From NCBI RefSeq assembly GCF_030816235.1, contig NZ_JAUSXT010000001.1:310001-374000 (forward strand): a stretch of 64,000 bases of DNA, written 5' to 3'. Under the pieces are notes generated by a model. The model was not told the DNA's origin. It saw only the letters and a list, made by a program, of their open reading frames with translations, and ran no database searches. The position numbers and the translations under genes were made by a program. Positions 16,333 through 25,900 of the stretch are shown one piece after another. Position 1 is the stretch's first letter. Each line of letters opens with the position of its first letter. This stretch comes from Microbacterium sp. W4I4 (GTDB lineage: Bacteria; Actinomycetota; Actinomycetes; Actinomycetales; Microbacteriaceae).

Positions 16333-16338
16333 TAGGCT
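16333..16338 (+). promoter_or_regulatory. -10 element of the orphan ABC ATPase gene
   Basis: TAGGCT ending 7 bases before ATG 16346, so this gene probably has its own leaderless message although it follows glgA by only 18 bases. Confidence 0.4.
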
Positions 16339-16345
16339 TGAGCAC

Positions 16346-17128
16346 ATGTCGAGCGCCCTGGAATTCACCGATGTCGTCGTGCGCCGTGAAGGTCGCGACA
16401 TCGTCGACCACGTCACCTGGCAGGTATCCGACGAGCAGCGATGGGTGGTGCTCGGGCCGAACGGCGCGGGCAAGACGACGCTCCTGCAGCTGGCGGACAC
16501 CCTGATGCACCCGACGTCCGGCGTCGTGACGATCCTGGGGGAGCAGCTCGGCCGCACCGACGTCTTCGAGATCCGGCCGCGCATCGGCTTCGCCTCCTCG
16601 GCGATGGCCAGGCGCATCCCGCGCGACGAGACGGTGCTGAACACCGTCATGACCGCCGCATACTCGGTGCTGGGCCGCTGGAACGAGGACTACGAGGGCA
16701 TAGACGAGCGCCGGGCGCGCCGCGTGCTGGCGGACTGGAAGCTGGAGCACCTGTCCGAGCGCCTGTTCGGCACCCTGAGCGACGGCGAGCAGAAGCGCGT
16801 GCAGATCGCGCGAGCGGTGATGACCGATCCCGAGCTGCTGCTGCTGGATGAGCCGACCGCCAGTCTGGACCTCGGCTCCCGCGAGGAGCTGCTCCAGCTG
16901 CTCAGCGGCTATGCGGCATCGCCCACCACGCCGGCCATGGTGATGGTGACGCACCATGTGGAGGAGATCCCGGAGGGCTTCACGCACGTGCTGCTGCTGC
17001 GCGAGGGACGGGTGGTCGCGAGCGGCCCGATCGCCGAGACGCTGACGGCCGATGCGCTCAGCGAGGCCTTCGGCATGCCGATCGTGCTCACGGCCGATGG
17101 CGGCCGGTACGCGGCACGTGCGGAGTGA
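16346..17128 (+). CDS. Orphan ABC-transporter ATPase (YlmA/ModF-like)
   Basis: A 260-residue ABC ATPase: Walker A GPNGAGKTT (~37-45), a signature in which LSDGEQKR replaces the usual LSGGQ, Walker B LLLLDEPTAS, and switch His in VTHHVEEIP. The SDGE signature and the VTHHVEEIP ending are typical of the molybdenum-transport-like 'YlmA/ModF' group of ATPases that lack a linked permease. No membrane or binding-protein gene is adjacent. The partner and substrate are unknown. It could also act as a soluble ATPase. Confidence 0.85.
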   Translation: MSSALEFTDVVVRREGRDIVDHVTWQVSDEQRWVVLGPNGAGKTTLLQLADTLMHPTSGVVTILGEQLGRTDVFEIRPRIGFASSAMARRIPRDETVLNTVMTAAYSVLGRWNEDYEGIDERRARRVLADWKLEHLSERLFGTLSDGEQKRVQIARAVMTDPELLLLDEPTASLDLGSREELLQLLSGYAASPTTPAMVMVTHHVEEIPEGFTHVLLLREGRVVASGPIAETLTADALSEAFGMPIVLTADGGRYAARAE

Positions 17129-17133
17129 TCTGC

Positions 17134-17139
17134 TAAACT
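17134..17139 (+). promoter_or_regulatory. Possible -10 of rpmE2
   Basis: TAAACT immediately after the ABC ATPase gene, about 70 bases before the rpmE2 ATG. Transcription would give a 5' leader of roughly 65 bases. Confidence 0.45.
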
Positions 17140-17145
17140 TGACCC

Positions 17146-17212
17146 TCGGTGCGTTCGCGCCACAGACTTCCCTCGTTCCTGGCACAATCCAGGACACCAT
17201 GTAAGGAATCCC
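17146..17212 (+). ncRNA. 5' leader of rpmE2, possible L31 ribosomal-protein leader
   Basis: The leader between the likely -10 and the gene holds a small hairpin, CCTGG-CACAAT-CCAGG (17178-17193), followed by TAAGGAA as ribosome-binding site. Actinobacterial L31 genes are known to have autoregulatory leader RNAs. I see a hairpin in the right place but cannot confirm a match to that structure. Confidence 0.35.
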
Positions 17213-17467
17213 ATGAAGACTGACATCCACCCCGAGTACCAGGCCGTCGTGTTCCGCGACCTCGGATCGGGCGAGACCTTCCTCACCCGTTCGACCGTCT
17301 CGAGCGACAAGATCATCGAGCTGGACGGCGTGGAGTACCCCGTCATCGACGTGGAGATCTCCTCCGCTTCGCACCCGTTCTACACGGGCAAGCAGCGCAT
17401 CATGGACTCGGCCGGTCGCGTCGAGAAGTTCAACCAGCGCTTCAAGGGCTTCGGCGGCTCCAAGTAA
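17213..17467 (+). CDS. rpmE2: Ribosomal protein bL31 type B
   Basis: An 84-residue large-subunit protein bL31. It begins [20 protein letters not shown] and contains [24 protein letters not shown], the YTGKQ region typical of type B. It lacks the CxxC zinc ribbon of type A L31, so it is the zinc-independent form that replaces L31A when zinc is scarce. Such paralogues are often under Zur control, but I see no clear Zur box. TAAGGAA precedes the ATG. A strong hairpin terminator follows 14 bases after the stop. Confidence 0.95.
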   Translation: MKTDIHPEYQAVVFRDLGSGETFLTRSTVSSDKIIELDGVEYPVIDVEISSASHPFYTGKQRIMDSAGRVEKFNQRFKGFGGSK

Positions 17468-17481
17468 GTCGTCTCCTCGAT

Positions 17482-17501
17482 GGCCCCGCTTCGGCGGGGC
17501 C
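17482..17501 (+). terminator. Terminator after rpmE2
   Basis: GGCCCCGC-TTCG-GCGGGGCC, a perfect 8-bp GC stem with a stable TTCG tetraloop, followed by TTCGTCG. It lies between the convergent ends of rpmE2 and the exonuclease gene and could serve both. Confidence 0.85.
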
Positions 17502-17522
17502 TTCGTCGTATCCGGTGCGTGC

Positions 17523-18230
17523 TCAGCCGCGGACCGGCCAGCTCCCGTCGAGAGTCTCCTCGGGCTCGAGTCGGCCGACCTTGATGAAGTACTCCGTCAG
17601 ACTCGCGGCCTGATCGCGCGCCCAGCCGATCTGCTGCGTGTGCAGCTCGTGCACCGTCTCGGGCAGCAGGAACTGCCGTGCCTGCGCGAGAGCGACGCGG
17701 CCCGCGGCCACGGCATCCGCTGCTGCTTCGTGCGCGTCGTCCAGCGGCACCGCGTAATGCTCGGCGACGACCGTCAGCGTTCGCTTGCCGCGGCGATACC
17801 GGTCGTAGTTCTTGTCGATCAGCAGCGGGTCGATCACCGGATGCGGCGCGTGCAGCGCGGGCAGACCGTGCCGGACGGCCTCGTTCGCGAGCAGCGAGAA
17901 GTCGTATGAGGCGTTGTACGCCACGATCGGCAGGCCCTGGGCGAACAGCATCGACAGAGCGCCGCTGATCTCGGAGACCACCTCCGACGCAGGGCGACCG
18001 TTCGCACGCGCGTACTCGGTGCTGATGCCGTGCACGGCGGCGGCTCCGTCGGGGATCGGGATGCCGGGATCGGCAAGCCAGTCGCGCGCCGCGATCTCGC
18101 GTCCGTGACGATCGAGCACGCCGACGTGCGCGGTGACGATGCGATCGTTCCGGACATCGACCCCGGTGGTCTCCAGGTCGAAGACGCCGACGCGGGTGAG
18201 CCAGTGCGGAAGCCGGTCTGCGGTGGTCAT
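17523..18230 (-). CDS. DnaQ-like 3'-5' exonuclease
   Basis: A 235-residue DEDD-family exonuclease of the DnaQ/PolIII-epsilon type. Exo I is GVFDLETTGVD (Asp and Glu), the middle region is VHGIS with AYNASYDFSLL as Exo II, and Exo III is the terminal HEAAADA with the His/Asp pair. It is not fused to a polymerase or BRCT domain and is smaller than the UvrC-fused forms. It could trim DNA or RNA in repair. ATG 18230 is chosen over 18305: it follows TACGGT (minus strand) by 6 bases, and the longer version would extend across the divergent promoter region. Confidence 0.87.
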   Translation of the reverse strand: MTTADRLPHWLTRVGVFDLETTGVDVRNDRIVTAHVGVLDRHGREIAARDWLADPGIPIPDGAAAVHGISTEYARANGRPASEVVSEISGALSMLFAQGLPIVAYNASYDFSLLANEAVRHGLPALHAPHPVIDPLLIDKNYDRYRRGKRTLTVVAEHYAVPLDDAHEAAADAVAAGRVALAQARQFLLPETVHELHTQQIGWARDQAASLTEYFIKVGRLEPEETLDGSWPVRG

Positions 18231-18236
18231 GCACTC

Positions 18237-18242
18237 ACCGTA
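18237..18242 (-). promoter_or_regulatory. -10 element of the exonuclease gene
   Basis: TACGGT on the minus strand, 6 bases before ATG 18230. The divergent LysE gene has its own hexamer 45 bases away. Confidence 0.4.
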
Positions 18243-18286
18243 CGATCGGCCACCGACGTCGGTCGGACGGCCCGCCGTGGTGCCCC

Positions 18287-18292
18287 TACACT
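18287..18292 (+). promoter_or_regulatory. -10 element of the LysE-family gene
   Basis: TACACT, 6 bases before GTG 18299. This decides that start over GTG 18293, which directly abuts the hexamer. Confidence 0.45.
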
Positions 18293-18298
18293 GTGCTG

Positions 18299-18922
18299 GT
18301 GACATGGACCATCTGGCTCTCGCTGCTGCTCGCGTGCGTGGTGATCAGCTTCACTCCGGGAGCCGGAGCGATCAACACGATGAGCAATGCGCTCACGCAG
18401 GGGTGGCGACGTTCGCTGTGGGGTGTCCTGGGGCAGCAGGCCGCCCTGGTCGTGCATGTGGTGATCGTGGCCGCCGGAGTGGGACTGCTCGTGTCGCGGT
18501 CCCCGCTGCTGTTCGAGATCATCCGATACGCCGGTGCGGCCTACCTGATCTACCTCGGCATCCGACTCATCCTCGCAAGACCGGAGGGGGATGCCTCCGA
18601 GCTCGCCTCGAGGTCTCGTGAGCATGCCTGGTCGCTCTTCCGGCGCGGATTCTGGGTGAATCTGCTGAATCCGAAGGCGATCGTGTTCTTCCTCGCGTTC
18701 GTCCCGCAGTTCATCCGTCTCGATCGTGACCCGCTGCCGCAGTACCTCATCCTGATCGGGACGGTGATGGTCGTCGACGTGCTGGTGATGTGGTTCTTCT
18801 TCGCCGCGGCGGCCAAGCCGTTCCGCCGCTACACGCGGCACGCACGTGGTCAGCGCGTGCTCAACACGGTGTTCGGCGTGCTCTTCGTCGCCGTGGCCGG
18901 GCTGCTGATGTTCGTGCACTGA
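18299..18922 (+). CDS. LysE/RhtB-family amino-acid exporter
   Basis: A 207-residue membrane protein with six hydrophobic segments. The N-terminal helix holds the family motif SFTPGAGAINTMSNAL (the P-G-P/A-x-N region), followed by GLGQ-like GVLGQQAALVVH and YLIYLGIRLI. The later FWVNLLNPKAIVFFLAFVPQFI is the hallmark LysE/RhtB motif with the NPK triplet. It exports amino acids or similar small metabolites; the substrate is not predictable. It starts at GTG 18299 on the leaderless-promoter argument. Confidence 0.9.
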   Translation: MTWTIWLSLLLACVVISFTPGAGAINTMSNALTQGWRRSLWGVLGQQAALVVHVVIVAAGVGLLVSRSPLLFEIIRYAGAAYLIYLGIRLILARPEGDASELASRSREHAWSLFRRGFWVNLLNPKAIVFFLAFVPQFIRLDRDPLPQYLILIGTVMVVDVLVMWFFFAAAAKPFRRYTRHARGQRVLNTVFGVLFVAVAGLLMFVH

Positions 18923-19063
18923 GGCCGCCCCGGGCGTTCGCCCTGCACATCCCGGCGTTTCGACGAGTTCTCCACCGTCGCCGGTGTTCGAGCGTCGGGC
19001 GTCGGATGCCGGCGTGCACGCTGTTCTCAACCCGGGCTCGCCCCGGTGACAGAGGAGAACGAC

Positions 19064-19603
19064 ATGACCATCAACAACGACACCGTGATCATCGCCGGGA
19101 ACATCGGCAACGACCCGACCACCAACGAGACCCGCAACGGCAAGACCGTCATCAACTTCCGCGTCGCGTCCAACGGCGGCTACTTCGACCAGCGCACCGG
19201 TGCGTGGACCGAGGGCACGACGAACTGGTACGCGGTATCGGCGTTCGGCAACATCGCCGACCATGCCAGGGCCTCGCTGCACCGTGGCGACCCCGTCATC
19301 GTCGTCGGCCGACTCAAGGTCAAGGAGTGGGAGACGAACGGGAAGAAGGGGATCGACGTCGAGATCAATGCGGATGCCATCGGCCATGACCTGAACAAGG
19401 GCACGAGCGCCTTCGTGCGGCGTCCTCGTGCCACGAGCACGGAGTATTCGGCCGCCGCCGAGACGGCGCCCGCAGGCGACGCCGAGCCGTCCGACGAGCC
19501 GAGTGCGTCCGAGCGCGCGAGCTGGGAAGCCGAGGGCATGGCGGTCGTCGACGCAAGCGCGTCCGACGACGCATCCCGGGAGGACGAGCTCGCCTACACG
19601 TGA
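19064..19603 (+). CDS. ssb: Single-stranded DNA-binding protein (SSB)
   Basis: A 179-residue protein with an N-terminal OB-fold typical of SSB (residues ~5-110: NDTVIIAGNIGNDPTTNETRN, VINFRVASN, WYAVSAFGNIADHA, GDPVIVVGRLKVKEW). A disordered Ala/Ser/Glu-rich acidic tail follows. The tail does not end in the usual DDDIPF-like tip for partner binding, so this is probably a secondary SSB rather than the main replication protein next to rpsF/rpsR. AGAGGAGAA (19051-19059) precedes the ATG, which favours 19064 over the in-frame 19046. Confidence 0.88.
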   Translation: MTINNDTVIIAGNIGNDPTTNETRNGKTVINFRVASNGGYFDQRTGAWTEGTTNWYAVSAFGNIADHARASLHRGDPVIVVGRLKVKEWETNGKKGIDVEINADAIGHDLNKGTSAFVRRPRATSTEYSAAAETAPAGDAEPSDEPSASERASWEAEGMAVVDASASDDASREDELAYT

Positions 19604-19647
19604 GTGCATTCCGCGACGACGGAGGCGGTGGTCCTCGGCTCGGGCCT

Positions 19648-19653
19648 TAGACT
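19648..19653 (+). promoter_or_regulatory. -10 element of the lipoprotein gene
   Basis: TAGACT, ending 7 bases before ATG 19661. Confidence 0.35.
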
Positions 19654-19660
19654 TCGGAGC

Positions 19661-20188
19661 ATGCTTCGAGGGTCATCCGTCTCCGTCGGCCCGCGCAGCC
19701 GCGCGGTTCACGGGCTGTTCGGAGTCCTCGCCCTGGTCGCGGTGCTGACCTCGTGCACAGACATGCCGCACGGCTCCTCGACCGCTCCCCGGACCTCCTC
19801 GGCCGCATCGTCGACGCCGCCGTCGGTCATGCCGCAGCCGTCGTCGTCGTCGCCGGCGCTCGTTCCGGATGGCACGGCTGCCGACAATCTGCCGGTGTTC
19901 ACCGTGGTCACCGCACAGGTGTGGGCGTCGGATCAGCGCGTTCACGGGCGTGCGTACATCGACGCGCTCGTCGGTGCCGGCTTCGACAGGAGCCGCATGC
20001 AGGTCACTTCGGACGAGACCACGATCGGACGCGCGGCGGAGAGCATCCAGTTCTCGATCGCCTGGGGCGAGGATCAATGCCTGATAGGCCAGGTGGGGCC
20101 GTCCACGGGAGATCCCGTCACCGTGGTGATGCCGCAGCTGCAAGGAGGCCGCTGCCTGGTCGGCATCACCCGCGAAATCGACTGGTGA
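19661..20188 (+). CDS. Secreted lipoprotein of unknown function
   Basis: A 175-residue protein with a basic start, a hydrophobic helix and a lipobox, LTSC. The mature protein would be lipid-anchored at Cys ~32. A Ser/Pro/Thr-rich linker (~38-70) precedes a compact domain with PDGTAADNLPVF, a two-Cys loop (DQCLIG and GGRCLVG) and a W at the end. I have seen similar conserved lipoproteins annotated only as domains of unknown function in Microbacterium. No function can be assigned. It is followed by a clear terminator, so it is monocistronic. Confidence 0.78.
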   Translation: MLRGSSVSVGPRSRAVHGLFGVLALVAVLTSCTDMPHGSSTAPRTSSAASSTPPSVMPQPSSSSPALVPDGTAADNLPVFTVVTAQVWASDQRVHGRAYIDALVGAGFDRSRMQVTSDETTIGRAAESIQFSIAWGEDQCLIGQVGPSTGDPVTVVMPQLQGGRCLVGITREIDW

Positions 20189-20201
20189 TCGATGCCGCAC
20201 T

Positions 20202-20225
20202 GCCCGAGCCCGAACAGGCTCGGGC
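20202..20225 (+). terminator. Terminator after the lipoprotein gene
   Basis: GCCCGAGCC-CGAACA-GGCTCGGGC, a perfect 9-bp stem 13 bases after the stop codon. TAGGCT at 20242-20247 just beyond it is a likely -10 for ettA. Confidence 0.75.
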
Positions 20226-20305
20226 CGCGGACGAAGGCGGGTAGGCTGGATAGTCGGCTCCCCGGAGCCGTTCCGCATGCCTGCCGACAGAAGGAGACCT
20301 GCTTC

Positions 20306-21985
<1,680 letters not shown>

Positions 21986-21999
21986 GGTCGGGGCGGTTC

Positions 22000-22512
22000 T
22001 TGGGCGAGTCATCGGCTGCACCGATCGAGCAGATCGGCGAGGACGGGCGACTGCACATCCCGATCCAGCTGCGCTGGGGCGATCTCGACGCGTTCAACCA
22101 CGTCAACAACACCTCGATGCTGAAGCTTCTGGAAGAGGCGCGCGTGCGCGCCTTCTGGAAGCCGGCACCGGGGGAGAGCGCCCCGGCCACAGCGATCCTC
22201 GACTCCAGCCTGTCGGCAGGTCTGCTGACGCTGATCGCGCGGCAGGAGATCCAGTACCTGGCGCCGGTGCCGTATCAGCGACACCCTCTCGACATCCAGA
22301 TCTGGTTCGGCAAGCTCGGCGGCTCGAGTGTCGACGTCTGCTACGAGGTGCACAGCGACCCCGCCGCGGAGCAGCAGGCGCTGTATGCGCGCGCGACGAC
22401 GGTTCTCGTACTCGTCGACGCGAAGTCGGGGCGCCCTGTGCGGCTCTCCTCGGAGATGCGCGCGGCCTGGCAGCCCCTCGTCGCGGAGCCGCTGACGTAC
22501 CGGCGCGGCTGA
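22000..22512 (+). CDS. Hotdog-fold acyl-CoA thioesterase
   Basis: A ~170-residue 4HBT/hotdog protein. The catalytic stretch is RWGDLDAFNHVNNTSMLKLLEEARVRAF, with the active-site Asp in DLDAFNHV. A central helix and QIWFGKLGGSSVDVCYEV strands complete the fold. It likely hydrolyses acyl-CoA; the chain length is unknown. No ATG or GTG is available after the ettA stop, so I place the start at TTG 22000, 15 bases downstream of it. The start is uncertain. It is probably co-transcribed with ettA. Confidence 0.8.
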   Translation: MGESSAAPIEQIGEDGRLHIPIQLRWGDLDAFNHVNNTSMLKLLEEARVRAFWKPAPGESAPATAILDSSLSAGLLTLIARQEIQYLAPVPYQRHPLDIQIWFGKLGGSSVDVCYEVHSDPAAEQQALYARATTVLVLVDAKSGRPVRLSSEMRAAWQPLVAEPLTYRRG

Positions 22513-22635
22513 GTCGACCATGCCTTCGGCGGCATCCGGCCGACGGAGAGCACCCGACATCCGCGTCAGAGCGTGGCCATTCACATGCCCGCACGGGAAT
22601 GGATGGGCTTTCGCCGGGGTGCGCGGGAATCGTCC

Positions 22636-22665
22636 TTGACTTCCCTGCAGAAGGAGGGCTACGTT
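22636..22665 (+). promoter_or_regulatory. Likely promoter of the giant gene
   Basis: TTGACT (22636-22641) and TACGTT (22660-22665) with an 18-base spacer form the best -35/-10 pair in the 275-base gap before the giant gene. Transcription near 22672 would leave a 5' leader of about 135 bases. Confidence 0.5.
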
Positions 22666-22671
22666 TGCGCC

Positions 22672-22808
22672 AGATCGGCTACGGCCGGTCGTAGGGGATC
22701 TGAGACGGACGCCGGGGTTCGGGGGAACCGCTCGCGGAAGGTGCGCCGGCGCGTTGTTGTTGTCGAATACGAACGACAGGGCGCGTCATGGGCTGGAGAG
22801 TCGGGGCA
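22672..22808 (+). other. 5' leader of the giant gene
   Basis: GC-rich leader with a small hairpin GGTTC-GGGG-GAACC (22716-22729) and the palindrome GCGCCGGCGC (22742-22751). The first part (GCGGAAGG, GGGGGAACC) is faintly reminiscent of riboswitch cores, but I cannot fold it into any known class. GGAGAG at 22795-22800 is the only good ribosome-binding sequence, 8 bases before ATG 22809. Confidence 0.3.
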
Positions 22809-22910
22809 ATGCGTTTTCACAACGCAGCCTTCGGTGCGCTCGCCTATGCGACGGCGATCGCCGTCGCGCTGAGCGTCGTTCTCCCCGTCGGCGCACCCAG
22901 CAGCCCGGCA
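22809..22910 (+). other. Signal peptide of the giant protein
   Basis: MRFHNAA, then a hydrophobic stretch ALAYATAIAVALSVVLPVGA with likely cleavage after a small residue near VGA or SPA. The N region has a single basic residue, which is short but workable for Sec export. Confidence 0.6.
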
Positions 22911-25900
22911 TTCAGCATCTTCGCTGCGGGCGACTCGGTGCAGACGCCCGAGACGCGGATGGGCGACGCGATCGGCGCCGTACCCGTGGCTGTGGAGACA
23001 GGGGCCGACGAGCCCGAGATCCGCGTGGAGGTCTACGGGGTTCCGGACTCCGGCACGGCGCAGCCCGTGGTGGGCCAGCCCGCCTCACTCGGCTCCCGAC
23101 CCCTGGATGCGACGGCACCCACCGACCCGCCCGCGCCCGCCGATGCGACGACGACTGAGCCCGCGCCGGCACCGCAGGAGCCCGTGTCTGCGGACCCTGC
23201 GACCACGGACCCCGCGCCAGCCCCCGCGGAGGAGGCTGCGCCCGAGCCGGTCGCGCCTCTCGTGACCGCGGATCCGGCCCCCGCCGATCCCACGCCCGTG
23301 GATGCCGTCGTCGAGACGACCGCTCCGACGGGCGGCGACACCTTCGCGCCGTCCGATGCGCCGCAGCCGGCCGACGGCATCGGCGCGACCGAGCCTGCGG
23401 CATCCGCCGTACCCGCACCCTGGCTGATCTCGATGACGGGGACGGCCGGAACCCTCGTGGTCAACCCGGACGGCACCGTCACCTTCCAGGGCGTCACTCG
23501 TCCTCTCGCCGAGATCTCGGAGATCCGGATCACCGGCACGGACGGCGACGACACCCTCACCATCGACCTCGGCGCAGACGATCCGGGCATCGCCGTCGTG
23601 TTCGATGGGGCGGCAGGGTTCGACACTCTCGTCACCCGCGGCGCGCAGGGGCTCGACTCCCGCGCCGTCGACGCCTCGAGCGGCACGCTCGTCTTCGGGA
23701 CCTCGGTGGTGACCTACACGAACATCGAGCCGATCACCGATACCACTCCGGGCAGCAAGACGCATACGCTCACGGCCGGCGACAACGACGCCGAGCTGCT
23801 CGCCGACCCGGATGACGTGACCCGGTTGCTCCTGCGCTCGGTCGGCGGCGACGCATTCGAGCAGATCAGCTTCGTCGCCCCGTCGCTCGCGGGCGAGACT
23901 CTGACGCTCGAGGGCGGGGACGGACACGACTCGCTCGTCGTGCGCGGGGGCATCGATCTCGGCTTCGCATCCTTCGTCGCCCACTTCGAATGGATCACGT
24001 TCGACGGCGCCCAGTACACCGGCGGAGCCCTCACCCTCGACGCGCAGGCGAGCAACCAGGACGGGGTGCCGCTGAACCTCGCCGACTGCACCGACTTCGA
24101 CGACTTCAGCATCATCGGCTGCCTCGACCACGACGCCACGGCCCAGGTCATCATCGAAGACAGCACCATCGACGCGGTCGGCGACGTCACGTTGCGCGCC
24201 CACGCCGATGTGGTGCCCGACGCCACCGCACCCACCGCATACGCGGTGATCGTCGACTCCACCGCCACAGTCGCGGTGCGCGGCGCCTCCCGCATCACCG
24301 CATCGGGGGCGCTGTCGGCCACCGCCGAATCCGTCGTCGGACCCTTCGAACTCATCAAGCAGTACGGCGACGCGGCCATCATCAGCTCCACGGCCGCATC
24401 CACGATCGGCGGGACCTCGCTCATCGATGTCGACGGCGCGGTGAATCTGGCAGCGACCTCCACCGTCACAGCGGCGGCCACGCCGCAGACCGATTCGTCA
24501 CGATCCGAGGGCACCACACCCGGCACGTTCGACGCGGCAGTCGCCGTCGTCATCGTGAACGCCGATGCCATCAGCCGCTTCACCGACACGGCGCACGCGG
24601 TGATCGGCGGAGCTCTCGGCATCAGCGCGACGAACACGGCCACTGTCACCGCCACGGGTGATGCCGCGAACGCCGGCAGCGGCGCCGGAATCGCCATCGT
24701 GTACCTCGCCCAGAACACCGAGGCCGCCATCGACTCGACGTCGCCGATCGCGACCACGGCGGCATCCCTGACGATCCTCGCCGATCAGACATCGACCGTG
24801 ACCGCGCGCTCCAAGGCGGGCAAGGGCGGCGCGACGCAGAACAACAAGGCCAGCAACGGGGCCGACCGCGGAGCCGGTCAAGCATCCACCGACGACGGCG
24901 CGATCGACGTCGCCGGCGCCCTTTCCGTCGTCGTGCTCGACAACGACACCAGCGCCCACATCACCGGTGGCACCGTATCGACCAGCGGCGCGCAGGCGGT
25001 CACGGCACGGGCGAAGAACATCGTGATCTCCGATGGAGACGCCGGCACCACGGACGGCTCCGGTTCGGCCGGTGGCAGCGGGCTCGGCCTGGCGATCGGC
25101 ATCGGCATCATCGTCGCGAGCATCCTCACCGAGGCGTTCCTGAGCGATGTCGTCCTGAACGCACCCGGAGGCGTCGCCGTCACGGCGTCCGACCCGGCAG
25201 CCGGCGACTCGAGCTACACGGCATCGGGCGTCTCCGGGCAGAACGGCGGCGGCTCCGCATCCATCGCCGGCTCCCTCGCCGTGGTCAAGAAGGACGCGCG
25301 CACCTCGGCGCAACTGCGCGGCACCGGAGACTTCGGAGGCAGCGCCGTGTCCGCATCCGCGCGCGGCAGTCACACCAGCTCTGCCAAGGCCACGGCCAAG
25401 CAAGCCGGCGGCGGATCGAACGGCACCGCGGTCGGCGTGGGCGCCTCCGTCGCGCTCAGCCTCATCAGCACCACTGTCGAATCGGGCGTCGCCGTCGGCG
25501 CCGCTCCGACCGGTCTCAGCGCGCTCACCGTCACCGCTGACGGCACCGACGCAGCCAGCACCGAGACGATCGGCGGCGCAGGCGGAGGGAGCACGGCATC
25601 CCTCACCGGCGTCGCGAGCATCGCGATCCACAACGTCCGCACCGTCGCCGGAATCCTCACCGGTCCGGCGCTCTTCGTGGCGGGGCCCGTCATCGCGACG
25701 GCCACGCAGACCGCCACCGCGGTCACCACCGCCACAGGTGCGACGGGCGCCGGCGCAGGCGCGACGCTGGCTGCGACCATCGCCTTCGCGCTCACCTCAG
25801 CCGACCACGAGGCGTCGGCCACGATCGACCGCGGACTCACCGCACAGGGCGCCGTTACCGTCACCGCCGAGAACACATCCAGCACCCGCACCTCCGCGGA

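Noticed and set aside
13166..17374. A 1,402-codon minus-strand frame covering serB, glgC and glgA
   Set aside because: Only the last 211 codons (serB) make a recognisable protein. The rest is antisense or out of frame to glgC and glgA.
22513..22787. Horizontal transfer of the giant gene on a mobile element
   Set aside because: No integrase, transposase, tRNA or flanking repeats are present, and its base composition and codon style look like those of the neighbouring genes.
22672..22808. c-di-AMP or c-di-GMP riboswitch in the giant gene's leader
   Set aside because: Short pieces look similar (GGGGGAACC), but the order and spacing of conserved parts do not fit any class I know.
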